Below, piece by piece: positions 34,711 through 43,570 of a stretch of DNA of 64,000 nt. This stretch comes from Lachnospiraceae bacterium UBA1818. Its GTDB lineage: Bacteria; Bacillota; Clostridia; Lachnospirales; Lachnospiraceae. Location: assembly GCA_904419285.1 (NCBI GenBank), contig CAJFQZ010000008.1, positions 1 through 64,000 on the forward strand, written 5' to 3'. The notes under the pieces were generated by a model, which saw nothing but the letters and a program-made list of their open reading frames with translations, searched no databases and was not told the origin of the DNA. Each line of letters starts with the position of its first letter. The stretch's first letter is position 1. Both the position numbers and the translations under genes were made by a program.

Positions 34711-34795
34711 GTATAGTTAATCATAACATGCCGTCAGGAATCTTTCTATCCTGACAGGCAATGAATGTGGGCGATTTTCATTTTTACGCAGAAGC

Positions 34796-34835
34796 GGGCA
34801 GGATATCCTTCCTTTTACTAGATGATATCCTGCCC
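34796..34835. repeat. Inverted repeat downstream of relBE
   Basis: Perfect 12-base arms gggcaggatatc (34796-34807) and gatatcctgccc (34824-34835), 16-base gap. It lies 33 bases after the toxin gene stop. No T run follows on either strand, so its use as terminator is uncertain. Confidence 0.45.
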
Positions 34836-34868
34836 CATATTCAACATTTTCTTTTCACTATTCATCAA

Positions 34869-35183
34869 CTAACCTTTCAATCGATTTTCAATATCAGATG
34901 CGCTATATAATACATCCGTTACAATCACTCGATCCCCTTGCACCACATAAAAGACAGAATAATTGTCTATCAGCAATCTTCTCATCTCCTTACTCCGTTC
35001 CGGTTCTGCCTCCATAATACGGATTCTCTCGGCCAATGTGTCTAATGTCAAAATAGCATCCGCAATCCGGTTGTACTGCGCCATTGCATTTTCCGGTGCC
35101 TGAAGAACATAAGCAATGTGGTGATATAATTGTTCCATATCAGTCAATGCTGCGTCCGTAATTTCAACCGTATATTTTTTCAT
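34869..35183 (-). CDS. RelE/ParE-family toxin
   Basis: 104 residues. MKKYTVEITDAALTDMEQLY and the C-terminal RRLLIDNYSVFYVVQGDRVI with VLYSASD follow the RelE/ParE fold: two helices, then a four-strand sheet. ParE-type members poison gyrase; RelE-type members cut mRNA in the ribosome. Which applies is not clear. The gene starts two bases after the antitoxin gene, with GGGAG upstream, the standard arrangement of a co-translated antitoxin-toxin pair. Confidence 0.88.
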   Translation of the reverse strand: MKKYTVEITDAALTDMEQLYHHIAYVLQAPENAMAQYNRIADAILTLDTLAERIRIMEAEPERSKEMRRLLIDNYSVFYVVQGDRVIVTDVLYSASDIENRLKG

Positions 35184-35185
35184 TA

Positions 35186-35488
35186 TTAATGGTTCTCCCT
35201 GAATTTTGCAAATGCATCTGCAGCATTCTGTACTCTCCCTGCCGCTATATCATTGTATCCTTTTTCCAATTTCTGATGTATTTCCTCTGTTGTCATGGAA
35301 TCCGCATGAATAGATGCTGGCGCTTTTGGTAAAGAAATTGAAAACGGAATTCCCCCTGTAAGAGAAATTTGATTTAAGTACATATTAATCGCTGTTGACA
35401 TTGGCACACCCAATTGAGCCAATACTTTCTCTGCCCGTTCTTTAACCTCCGGATTTACTCTCAAGTTTAATGTTGCTGTTTTCTCCAT
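35186..35488 (-). CDS. RelB/DinJ-family antitoxin
   Basis: 100 residues from ATG 35488; AGGAGGTG is eight bases upstream, whereas the frame's earlier ATG has no site. TATLNLRVNPEVKERAEKVL, then LGVPMSTAINMYLNQI is a ribbon-helix-helix DNA-binding domain of RelB/DinJ; GGIPFSISLP is the typical linker, and the C-terminal half (EEIHQKLEKGYNDIAAGR) is the toxin-wrapping helix. It should repress its own promoter through the inverted repeat at 35511-35535. Confidence 0.9.
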   Translation of the reverse strand: MEKTATLNLRVNPEVKERAEKVLAQLGVPMSTAINMYLNQISLTGGIPFSISLPKAPASIHADSMTTEEIHQKLEKGYNDIAAGRVQNAADAFAKFRENH

Positions 35489-35510
35489 GATAACACCTCC
35501 TATTTCCAAT

Positions 35511-35535
35511 ATTGTAACGCATTTATCGTTACAAT
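35511..35535. promoter_or_regulatory. Operator of the relBE pair
   Basis: Perfect inverted repeat attgtaacg (35511-35519) / cgttacaat (35527-35535) with a 7-base gap, 23 bases before the antitoxin start. Position and symmetry fit binding by the dimeric ribbon-helix-helix antitoxin. Confidence 0.7.
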
Positions 35536-35602
35536 TCAATCATAAGTTGTCAGCACTGCGGCTTTTTGTAAATAAATATGGTAAATATCAACAAAAACTC
35601 CC

Positions 35603-35756
35603 CTATATTCTGAGGAGTTCAGCCAGCGCGCCATAGGCATCTGACAGAGACGAATACGCTCCTCTGTGGACTGTCATTACACAGAGATGTCCTCCCATAA
35701 CCTGGTTTGCCTTCTTTTTCTCTGCCACGCCTACAATCGAGATTACGCAAATTCTT
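35603..35756 (-). pseudogene. GyrI-like effector-binding domain relic
   Basis: The minus strand is open as ICVISIVGVAEKKKANQ, then VMGGHLCVMTVHRGAYSSLS and DAYGALAELLRI-stop. This matches the end of AraC/GyrI-type effector-binding domains (T-V-H-R-G-A-Y...A-Y-G-A-L). No start codon or N-terminal part remains; the permease gene abuts it at 35757. Confidence 0.6.
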
Positions 35757-36482
35757 TCATCGTGAAAAACTGCCGCTCATTCTTCTCATCAGAATCACAC
35801 ATATCACAGCCGCTATCCCGAAAATAATCCCCAACGACAATACTTCTCCCATTCCTGCTCCATTTTTTGTAAGCAGCAGATATCCCCACGCTGCAGGGAA
35901 CACTTTTCCGAGCTTTTCCAGTATCCCCGGCAGCAGGCTTGACGGAAACATGATCCCTGACAGCAGGATCGAAGGCAGAAACGCAGCCTGACACAGCATC
36001 GTCAGCTTTGCCTGGTTCTTTTCCAGCATTCCCAGCACGCCTGCAATTCCAAGAGAAGCAATGATAAACAGTGACAATTTCACAAAGTAGAGCAGCAGTC
36101 CTGATGGAACCTCTGCGTGAAACATGACCGGCGCCGCAGCCAGGATAATCCCGCTCATGATCAAAAGGTGGATGAAGGCTGACACAGTCAGCGTAATGAG
36201 ACCGTACCACAGAGGCGCCCCGTTTGCCTGATACATTTTTCTCACATCTGTCCCGTATATCTCAGCCAGAGAAGGCGGCACTCCGATCAGAGCCCCCATG
36301 GAGACGCCCATAACCGTCATAGACTGGATCAGTGTTTTCTCTGAACCCGGCATGATGGATGTGAAAATTCCGCCCATGACCGCAAAGAACAGAAGCGGCA
36401 CAAGATAACAGGTGACCAGAAGAGATCTGCTCCGGATATCCATTTTAAACTGAAGACCGATTCCGTATAAAAAAGCTCCCAT
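35757..36482 (-). CDS. ABC-2 type permease subunit
   Basis: 241 residues with six membrane segments: about 22-42, 52-75, 95-120, 130-150, 160-185 and 213-233. The fold and length fit ABC-2 exporters (drug or lipid type); GVPPSLAEIYGTDVRKMYQA is the cytoplasmic coupling loop. It begins three bases after the ATPase gene, with GGGGGCG as ribosome site. Together they form a small exporter controlled by the MerR protein encoded first in the operon. Confidence 0.85.
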   Translation of the reverse strand: MGAFLYGIGLQFKMDIRSRSLLVTCYLVPLLFFAVMGGIFTSIMPGSEKTLIQSMTVMGVSMGALIGVPPSLAEIYGTDVRKMYQANGAPLWYGLITLTVSAFIHLLIMSGIILAAAPVMFHAEVPSGLLLYFVKLSLFIIASLGIAGVLGMLEKNQAKLTMLCQAAFLPSILLSGIMFPSSLLPGILEKLGKVFPAAWGYLLLTKNGAGMGEVLSLGIIFGIAAVICVILMRRMSGSFSR

Positions 36483-36485
36483 GTA

Positions 36486-37295
36486 TTACGCCCCCTTTGT
36501 CAGTCTGATAAAATGCTGTTCCAGTGTTCCTCTGTTTACTTTCAGATCAAGGACTTTCATTTTCTTCTCCTTATATTCTTCCAGGATTTTTGTCAGCTCT
36601 TCTCCGATATCCTCCACACAGTATGCATCCTCCCCCTGTTCTGTTATAACCCTGATATCGTAATGTCTGCCCATCTTCTCTGCCAGTTCCTCCGTTGTAC
36701 CGCAGAACACGATTTTTCCGCCATTCAGGATAGCGATACGGCTGCACAGATTCTCTACTTCGGTCATATCATGGCTTGCCATGACGATCGTCCGCCCCTG
36801 TTCCTTCAGTCTGAAAATCTCTTTGTGCAGGGATACTCTCCCTTCCACATCCAGTCCGGCTGTGGGCTCATCCAGAAAAAGGATATCAGGATCTCCGGTC
36901 AAAGCCAGCGCCAGATGCAGGCGGCGCTTCTGTCCCGTGGATAATTCCATATATCTTTTCTTCTCCAGCTCCGATATTCCCAGCGCCGACAGCCTAGCCG
37001 GTTCCGGCTTGGCGTGATTCCACTTTGCAAACAGACGCACAGCCTCCCCTGCCTTGATGTATGCCGGCAGAGAGGCGGACTGGAGCTGTATTCCGATTTT
37101 TCCGTCCACTCTGATCTCCCCGGAATTATATCCTCGGAATCCCTCGATACATTCCAGAGTCGTCGTTTTCCCTGCCCCGTTGACTCCGAGTATTCCGAAA
37201 ATTTCGCCCTTCTTCACCTGAAAATCAATTCCTTTTAATACTTCTGTACTGCCATAGCTTTTGCGCAGCCCTGAGATCTGTATTGCATACTTCAT
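36486..37295 (-). CDS. ABC transporter ATP-binding subunit
   Basis: 269 residues from ATG 37295, which has GGAGG at good spacing; an ATG two codons earlier overlaps the merR stop but sits too close to that site. GILGVNGAGKTTTLECIEGF is Walker A, LSTGQKRRLHLALAL the signature (S-T-G-Q in place of S-G-G-Q), DILFLDEPTAGLD Walker B with D-loop, and VMASHDMTEVE the switch histidine. The C-terminal 60 residues resemble DrrA-type ATPases. It powers the ABC-2 permease encoded next. Confidence 0.92.
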   Translation of the reverse strand: MKYAIQISGLRKSYGSTEVLKGIDFQVKKGEIFGILGVNGAGKTTTLECIEGFRGYNSGEIRVDGKIGIQLQSASLPAYIKAGEAVRLFAKWNHAKPEPARLSALGISELEKKRYMELSTGQKRRLHLALALTGDPDILFLDEPTAGLDVEGRVSLHKEIFRLKEQGRTIVMASHDMTEVENLCSRIAILNGGKIVFCGTTEELAEKMGRHYDIRVITEQGEDAYCVEDIGEELTKILEEYKEKKMKVLDLKVNRGTLEQHFIRLTKGA

Positions 37296-37297
37296 AC

Positions 37298-38164
37298 TCA
37301 TTCCTCCCCGAAAGGATTACCGGATCGCTGAAAATACAGTTCCAGCGCCGGCTGGAGATATTCCTGGATCTCTGTCTGGCGGCTGATCCATTCAGCTTTT
37401 TTCTTTTCGCTTTCATCCGTCGCATTTCCGGAATCATTTCCATCCGGACTGCTCTCTTTATCGCTGTCCGGAAAATTTGCGATCATACTGCCAAACTCTA
37501 TAAGCTTTGGCAGGAGGCTCATATCCCCGCCGGTAAATTCCATGACCAGGTTCCAGAACTCTTCCGCAGCCTCCTGCACACGGCTGTCTTCCGGAGAGAT
37601 TCCCTTTTCTTTCAGCCACAGGATCTGCTCATTCAGATCCTCAAACCGCTCCATGAATGCAATCCCGCTTTCCTTGTCGAACCGTCGTCGGATATGGTCC
37701 AGAGTATCGTCGTCAAAATGTTTGATCAGCCAGTAATATTCGTTCTTCATCCGAAGATTCACGATAATATCCGCATACTTTTTGAAATCAACGCTCTGCA
37801 TCTGAAGGACCTCCTGCTTCAGCGCCTCGACCGCTTCCAATGCATCCGTGAGCTGATCGATCTTCTCTCTGATGACCGCTCCCTGATGGGTCAGCATATC
37901 TGCCACCTCTTCAGGCGTATTGAGCGGGATCAGGCGGTTTCTGATATCATCCAGCGAAAATCCAAGGGATTTTAAGGACTGGATCTGGTGAAGCCGGATC
38001 ATATCTTTATAAGTGTACAGCCTCCGACCGCCCTCACTCTCGGCTGAGGGCGGCAGGAGATGCTCTTTGTCATAATACTGCAGCGTGCGCACAGTCGTGC
38101 CCATCTTCCTGGCAAGCTCCCCGACTGTCATATATTCATCCGATACAGACTGATTTTTCTTCAT
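37298..38164 (-). CDS. MerR-family transcriptional regulator
   Basis: 288 residues. EYMTVGELARKMGTTVRTLQ, YYDKEHLLPPS and GGRRLYTYKDMIRLHQI form the MerR winged helix; the coiled dimer helix follows (about 85-125). The 170-residue C-terminal domain (SGIAFMERFEDLNEQILWLK) is helical like TipA-S or BmrR-like ligand sensors of antibiotic-type compounds. It is the first gene of an operon with an ABC exporter, whose start overlaps or abuts its stop. Its own promoter has the 19-base spacer and dyad expected of a MerR target, so it should activate itself and the exporter when ligand binds. Confidence 0.92.
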   Translation of the reverse strand: MKKNQSVSDEYMTVGELARKMGTTVRTLQYYDKEHLLPPSAESEGGRRLYTYKDMIRLHQIQSLKSLGFSLDDIRNRLIPLNTPEEVADMLTHQGAVIREKIDQLTDALEAVEALKQEVLQMQSVDFKKYADIIVNLRMKNEYYWLIKHFDDDTLDHIRRRFDKESGIAFMERFEDLNEQILWLKEKGISPEDSRVQEAAEEFWNLVMEFTGGDMSLLPKLIEFGSMIANFPDSDKESSPDGNDSGNATDESEKKKAEWISRQTEIQEYLQPALELYFQRSGNPFGEE

Positions 38165-38186
38165 GATGGATACCTCCTTTGTGCCT

Positions 38187-38217
38187 ATTATAATTCATGA
38201 CGCAGCGTCACAAGCAA
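38187..38217 (-). promoter_or_regulatory. MerR-type promoter with 19-base spacer
   Basis: TTGCTT (38217-38212) and TATAAT (38192-38187) are separated by 19 bases, and the spacer holds the perfect dyad TGACGCAGCGTCA (38198-38210). Overlong spacers with a central dyad are the hallmark of promoters that MerR proteins activate by twisting DNA. Confidence 0.82.
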
Positions 38218-38254
38218 GAGATTTTATTTTGAAAAAGATCTGCCCCCGCAGCCG

Positions 38255-38297
38255 AAAAATGGGAGAAAGAATGGCACGAAAGCCTTTCCCTTCTCCC
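38255..38297 (-). terminator. Terminator after sbcC
   Basis: Arms gggagaa (38261-38267) and ttctccc (38291-38297), extended by partial pairing inside, followed on the minus strand by ATTTTT (38260-38255). It lies 60 bases after the sbcC stop. Confidence 0.6.
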
Positions 38298-38358
38298 GTT
38301 TTACTGAATTTTCTTGTTAAACAGTTATAAATTTTTCTTCCGTTATTTTGTTTTTCCT

Positions 38359-41300
38359 TTAACTGATCTGCCATCTCACATGGCTTCCCTCTTCATCCTT
38401 TGTCACAATAAGCTGATCCTCGATCTCCTGCTTCAGTTCCGTCACATGAGAAATGATCCCGATCAGCCTGGAACCTCCCGCCATCTCCTGGAGCACCCGG
38501 ACCGCCTTGTCCCTGGAATGTTCATCCAGAGAGCCGAAGCCCTCGTCTATGAACATCATGTCCAGATTGACAGACGCCGCGCTCTCCTGGATCTGGTCCG
38601 CCATGCCAAGCGCCAGGCACAGCGCCGCCATAAATGACTCTCCGCCGGAGAGTGTGCGGACCTCCCGTTCCTTTCCGGTCACTGTGGAGTAGACCATCAG
38701 GTCAAGCCCCCGGTTCTTTCCCTTTCCTGCCTTATCAATGTCAAACATCCTCAGTTCAAACTGTCCTGCCGACATTTCCTCAAAGCGCCGGTTTGCCGCA
38801 TAGAGGATCCGCTCCAGATAGCAGCGCTGGACATAAGTCTCGATATCCATCCGGCTGCCGGTCATATTTCCCGAGAGCAGATTATACAGATCATCCAGCC
38901 TTCTGTGTTCTTCCATGATCTTTCCGCGCTCTTCCATAACCGGTTTCAGGGAATCATACACCGATACATTCGCTTTGTAATAATTCCTTGCTTCTTCGAA
39001 ACGTGACTGTGCATCCTTCAGCTCTTTCTCTGCTGTTTCAGCCGCGTTTTTCAACTCTTCCGGTACAGGGCGGTCCTGTCCTCCGATCGCGGCTTTCGCT
39101 GAATCCCGTCTGCTCATGGCGGCTGTCTTTCTTTTCTGCCATGCCTCTGCCCGCTCCTGAAATGCCGCGGCGTCTCCCCGGGTGTATTTTTCTGTCAGCT
39201 TTTTCCACTCTGTCTCTGAAAGATCTTTTTCTTCCATGATCTTCTCATAGCTGTCTTTCCTTTTGCCGCATTCTTCATCCTGAACCGGGAGTTCTGACTT
39301 ATAACGGCTGATCAGTGCGTCTGCCTTTGTTCTTGCAGACTCAGCCTGCTGCGCCTTTCGCCTCGCGGCCCGGGAAACCGCTTCTGCATTCTTTCGCTCT
39401 TTCTCTGCTCTGGCAAGCGCTGTCTCTGCTTCTTCCTCGCTCTGATAATCCCGGGAGGTTTCCAGATGCTCCAGCTCTGTCTGTTTTGCGGCAAATGCGG
39501 TCTTCGCATCCACTGCTTTCTGAGACGCCTGTTCCGCCGCTGTCTTCAATGCTGCCTTTTTCTCATCGATCCCCAGCAGATATCCGCGAAGCTTCTTCAG
39601 CGTCTGTATGTTCTCTGCCAGCCGGTCACCTTCCCTGCGGAGCGACTCTTTCCATGAACCCAGCCTTTCTTCCGCCTGCCCCAGAGTCTTAACTTCTGTG
39701 TGGTCAGGGAGATTCTCGCTCAGCTTCTGGCGCAGTCTTCGGAGCGCTTCCGTCAGACTGTTCTCCTTTTCTTCCAGAAGTATGGATGCTGACTGGGAGG
39801 CTGACGCCGCCTTTTCCTGTCTTTCTCTCAGACGTCCCACTTCCCGTTCTGCTGCATCCAGTGCTTCCCTGCTGAGATCCTTGTGTTCCTCCCGGATCTC
39901 ACAGGGATTGGGATGTTCCAGGGAACCGCAGACTGGACATGGTACTCCCGGCCGGAGCTGCTCTCTGGCGATCAGCCCTGCCTGCTCATTGAGAAAGGTC
40001 CTTCTCATTGTCTCATATTCCTGATTCTTGGTCTCATATATAGCGCTTGCTTCAGCAAAACTCTTTTTTGCCTGATCCGCCGCCTTTCTCTGAGCCTGTA
40101 CCTCTTTTGCAGAAGCTTTTGCCGCTTCAATCTCCTGCCCGATCTCATCCGCTTTGGTGCATTCGGACTGCCAGCGCTCCCGGGTGATCTCTGACTCGCT
40201 GAGGTCTTCTGCCTGGCTGCGCCACTGGCGCTCGCTCCCCTCCAAAGACTGTACTTTTCTCTGCGCCTTTTCCGCTTCCTGCTCTGTACGACGGCATTCT
40301 GCCTGTGCGAAAGCCGTCTCTTCTTTCACCTGCCGGATCCTGCTGAAGATCTCCATGGACTTCTGCACCCGCTCGGATACTTGCGTAAATTTTCGGATCT
40401 CCCGGCCAAGCCCTTCCTCCGCTGCCTCTGCCTCCCGCTGCGCCTCTTTGCCCGCCTCAGTAAGAGCGGGGATCGCTGCCTCTTGTTCTGAAAGATTTTT
40501 TCTCGTGTTCTCCGCAGTCCGGACGGCATCCATGTACCTTTGAAATACCGCCTGGATCTCATACGCCCCGCTGATCCGCTGGACCTTTTCTTCTGTCTCC
40601 CGGACCTCATCCTCCTTGGAGGCACAGACCGCCAGTTCCTGTTCTGCCTGTTCCAGTTCATCGAATCGTTTTAAAAGCTGTACCCCGGCAGTATAGGCAT
40701 CCCGCTTTTCCAGATGCTTCCGGTCTGCCGCATCGTATTCCTTCTGGGCCTGGCCGCACCGATCCTTTAAAATGCCGCAGAGACGTTCCAGATCTTCCAG
40801 CAGCCGTTCCATATCCACCACGGAAAGACGGTCCGATGAGACAATGCGTTTTCTCAATTCCTTGAGTTCCTCCGCCTGCTCATAGTCCTCCGGCACATCC
40901 ACATGGGAGACCTCGGTCTGGCACACTGTGCGGATCTGAGCCATCTCCTGCTGCTTTCCCTTTCTCCTTTTCCCCAGCTCTTCCACGATCTTTGCATACA
41001 GCTCTGTGTGGAAGAGCTTCCGGAAGATCATCTTTTTGTCGTCTGATTTTGCACGCAGAAGTTCCATGAACTCCCCCTGGGCGATCATGGCGACCTGCAT
41101 GAACTGACTCTTCGTCAGACCCACGATCTCTTCCAGCTTCCTGTCCGTCTCTTTCTGTGGGTACTCCGAGCCGTCAGGCATGGTGAGCACCACACTCTCG
41201 CTCTCTTCCTTCACACCGGTCCCGCGCTTCAGCGGCCGTACATGCCTTGGCACCCGGCGGACTGCATATTCTTCCCTGCCGTCTCCCGCTGCCTCTGAGA

Positions 41301-41550
41301 AGACCAGCTCCACAAAAGGCTCTACTCCAGGTCCAACATACTGACTCTGAAGCTCTGTGCCGTTCTTCTTGTTCATCCCGGAGCTTGCCTCCCCGTAAAG
41401 GGCGAATACAATGGCGTCGAATATGGTCGTCTTTCCCGCTCCCGTGTCCCCGGTGATCAGGAAAAGATTCTGGTTTGTCTGTTCAAAATCGATGACCGTC
41501 CGTTTCCCGTAGGAACCGAACGCCTGCATCGTCAGTCTGAGCGGCCTCAT
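38359..41550 (-). CDS. sbcC: Exonuclease SbcC, ATPase subunit
   Basis: 1063 residues. MRPLRLTMQAFGSYGKRTVI and LITGDTGAGKTTIFDAIVFA form the N-terminal head with Walker A. QSQYVGPGVEPFVELVF and QVAMIAQGEFMELLRA (Q-loop) follow. Long coiled-coil arms flank the zinc hook PGVPCPVCGSLEHPNP (C-P-V-C). The C-terminal head has TLSGGESFMAALCLALGMAD (signature) and MMFIDEGFGSLDEHSRDKAV (Walker B). With SbcD it makes a nuclease that opens hairpins and trims blocked double-strand ends. Length is normal for the family. The start overlaps the sbcD stop by four bases (ATGA). Confidence 0.95.
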   Translation of the reverse strand: MRPLRLTMQAFGSYGKRTVIDFEQTNQNLFLITGDTGAGKTTIFDAIVFALYGEASSGMNKKNGTELQSQYVGPGVEPFVELVFSEAAGDGREEYAVRRVPRHVRPLKRGTGVKEESESVVLTMPDGSEYPQKETDRKLEEIVGLTKSQFMQVAMIAQGEFMELLRAKSDDKKMIFRKLFHTELYAKIVEELGKRRKGKQQEMAQIRTVCQTEVSHVDVPEDYEQAEELKELRKRIVSSDRLSVVDMERLLEDLERLCGILKDRCGQAQKEYDAADRKHLEKRDAYTAGVQLLKRFDELEQAEQELAVCASKEDEVRETEEKVQRISGAYEIQAVFQRYMDAVRTAENTRKNLSEQEAAIPALTEAGKEAQREAEAAEEGLGREIRKFTQVSERVQKSMEIFSRIRQVKEETAFAQAECRRTEQEAEKAQRKVQSLEGSERQWRSQAEDLSESEITRERWQSECTKADEIGQEIEAAKASAKEVQAQRKAADQAKKSFAEASAIYETKNQEYETMRRTFLNEQAGLIAREQLRPGVPCPVCGSLEHPNPCEIREEHKDLSREALDAAEREVGRLRERQEKAASASQSASILLEEKENSLTEALRRLRQKLSENLPDHTEVKTLGQAEERLGSWKESLRREGDRLAENIQTLKKLRGYLLGIDEKKAALKTAAEQASQKAVDAKTAFAAKQTELEHLETSRDYQSEEEAETALARAEKERKNAEAVSRAARRKAQQAESARTKADALISRYKSELPVQDEECGKRKDSYEKIMEEKDLSETEWKKLTEKYTRGDAAAFQERAEAWQKRKTAAMSRRDSAKAAIGGQDRPVPEELKNAAETAEKELKDAQSRFEEARNYYKANVSVYDSLKPVMEERGKIMEEHRRLDDLYNLLSGNMTGSRMDIETYVQRCYLERILYAANRRFEEMSAGQFELRMFDIDKAGKGKNRGLDLMVYSTVTGKEREVRTLSGGESFMAALCLALGMADQIQESAASVNLDMMFIDEGFGSLDEHSRDKAVRVLQEMAGGSRLIGIISHVTELKQEIEDQLIVTKDEEGSHVRWQIS

Positions 41551-42701
41551 TCCTGCATCACCTCCCGTACAGTATTGATCACATCACGGAGAAGCGCTTT
41601 TTCATCTTCATCCGGCTCATTTAAAAAGGCGCAGCACAATTCAAAGGGGTCAAGCTCCTCCTGAAGTGCATACGCTCTCTCATAATCCGTCCTGCGCAGT
41701 GTCTCCCTGCGGATCTCAAGAAGGTTCGGGAATGCGCTTCGGATCTTATCCTGCATGTCAAAGACGTCCAGGTCCGCCTTATCCGTCAGGATCACAGTTA
41801 CATAATCCCCGCAAGCCTGTTCCAATACTTCCTCAAGCTCTCCGCGTATCACCCGCACCTGACGGAGCGGTTCCAGGGGAAGAACCGTTGTCTTCCTGTC
41901 ACCCTTATCCCCCAGCTCCACCATGATAATCCCCTTCTTCTGTCCCGCCTCACTGACAGAACAGGCAAGGGGTGTGCCGCAGTAGCGGATAAATTCACTT
42001 CCTGCTTTCATCGGCTTATGGATATGTCCCAGCGCCGCATAGTCAAACTGCTCCAGGATATCCGCGGATACCTGGTCAATATTTCCCACAGTCCGTACCT
42101 CCGAGTCCATGCGCTCCACAGCCTCTGCATCTGTCCCGGATGGCAGATAGAACTGATGGCTGACGATCACATTTCTTTGAGAAGGATCGATCTCCTCGCG
42201 CCCGATCAGGCAATGCAGAGCCTCGTTATAGGACAGGTTATTGCCGTTCTCATCCACCCCGGTGAGCTGTTTTACCATGGACGGCCTGACAAAAGGCAGC
42301 AGGTAAAAGTTCACAGGACCAGATTCATCCTTCAAAATGACTTTCTCAATCTGTTCTCCTTCCACTTTCGGCGGCTGGCCGATCATGTATACATTCTGTC
42401 GGGAGAGCACGCTTCGGAAGCAGTTGATCCTGGGACCGCTGTCATGATTTCCTGCGATCATCATCACCGCTGTATCCGGCAGAGCAGAATTCAGCCCTGC
42501 AATAAAACGGTCAAACACTTCCACTGCCTCTGCAGACGGCACTGCCTTATCGTAGATATCTCCCGCTATGACCACTGCCTGCGGCTGTTCCCGGACAGCG
42601 ATGTCCGTGATCTGCCTCAGAATATATTCCTGATCTTCCCGAAGATCCCGGTTAAAGAGCTTCAACCCGATGTGCAGGTCCGAAAGATGAAAAAATTTCA
42701 T
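41547..42701 (-). CDS. sbcD: Exonuclease SbcD, nuclease subunit
   Basis: 384 residues. MKFFHLSDLHIGLKLFNRDL carries D-x-H, VIAGDIYDKAVPS the second aspartate, MIAGNHDSGPR the N-H-D motif, VSHQFYLPSG and ALGHIHKPM the remaining metal histidines. This is the complete Mre11/SbcD phosphoesterase set. A capping domain follows from about 275. AGGAGG lies eight bases before ATG 42701. It forms a two-gene operon with sbcC. Confidence 0.95.
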   Translation of the reverse strand: MKFFHLSDLHIGLKLFNRDLREDQEYILRQITDIAVREQPQAVVIAGDIYDKAVPSAEAVEVFDRFIAGLNSALPDTAVMMIAGNHDSGPRINCFRSVLSRQNVYMIGQPPKVEGEQIEKVILKDESGPVNFYLLPFVRPSMVKQLTGVDENGNNLSYNEALHCLIGREEIDPSQRNVIVSHQFYLPSGTDAEAVERMDSEVRTVGNIDQVSADILEQFDYAALGHIHKPMKAGSEFIRYCGTPLACSVSEAGQKKGIIMVELGDKGDRKTTVLPLEPLRQVRVIRGELEEVLEQACGDYVTVILTDKADLDVFDMQDKIRSAFPNLLEIRRETLRRTDYERAYALQEELDPFELCCAFLNEPDEDEKALLRDVINTVREVMQE

Positions 42702-42805
42702 CCCGATGTCCTCCTTATCTGTTTCTATTCTACTTATTTATCACTCATAGACAACCGTCATATGTATGCATTTCCCATTCTGTCCATGCTGCGCGCCTGG
42801 TATGT

Positions 42806-43570
42806 CTAAAGGAACATAAGCGCTGCTATGACCGCACAGATCGTGCTCAGCAGCGTCCCCAGCAGATAATACTCCGCAAACGCCTGATCCTTTGAGATCC
42901 TGTCATACCGCGCGATAGACTTTGCAGTTAATACAAGTCCCACCGCAGAATACTGACCGATTGAGATGAAGATAACCATGATGATCCGTTCAAGAGTGCC
43001 GATCATCCTGCCCGCATTCCGGTCTGTCCCCTCCGGTTCTTTTTTGTCCGACGGCTTATACCCGGAAAGGATATTTGCGATCAGGATATTCGCCGGTTTG
43101 TGGATGAGCAGAAGAGCAGCCGCCCATCCGAGGAGTTCTGTCTCGGAAAGGCCGAAAGCATCAAAAAACACGCCGGCTCCCGCCCTGTACAGTTCTGCGC
43201 AGTCAGCTGTGCGCATCCAGAACGCGATGCCCAGGATCGTGAGCAGGTGAGCCGCCTGGTCGAGCAGGAACACATTTCTGCTGTTCGGGGCGCTGTCCGT
43301 GAACAGCCTCTTTCCACTGAGAAACCGGCATGCCGCATACTTCACAATATCGATAAAGGCATGAGCCAGGACAAAGGCCAGCATATACCTCAGCTTCATC
43401 CCCGGAAGAAAAAGGAAAAACAGAAGCAGGGAACACACCGCATAGGCAAAGCTGTGGCAGATGGTCCATGAGAACTTTTCCCGCTTCCTGTCCGCCATCC
43501 TCTGTGTCTGGAAATAAAAATCTCCGAGCAGATGCACACAGAGCAGAATAGTAAAAACTGTTTTAATCAT
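42806..43570 (-). CDS. DUF3307 membrane protein
   Basis: 254 residues from ATG 43570, which overlaps the satD stop by eight bases and has GGAGAG upstream. VFTILLCVHLLGDFYFQTQR is the DUF3307 signature. About six membrane segments follow (SFAYAVCSLLLFFLFLPG, LGWAALLLIHKPANILIAN, QYSAVGLVLTAKSIARYD, LGTLLSTICAVIAALMFL among them). Function unknown; the gene commonly pairs with satD, as it does here, which suggests a membrane protein whose synthesis is set by SatD. Confidence 0.85.
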   Translation of the reverse strand: MIKTVFTILLCVHLLGDFYFQTQRMADRKREKFSWTICHSFAYAVCSLLLFFLFLPGMKLRYMLAFVLAHAFIDIVKYAACRFLSGKRLFTDSAPNSRNVFLLDQAAHLLTILGIAFWMRTADCAELYRAGAGVFFDAFGLSETELLGWAAALLLIHKPANILIANILSGYKPSDKKEPEGTDRNAGRMIGTLERIIMVIFISIGQYSAVGLVLTAKSIARYDRISKDQAFAEYYLLGTLLSTICAVIAALMFL

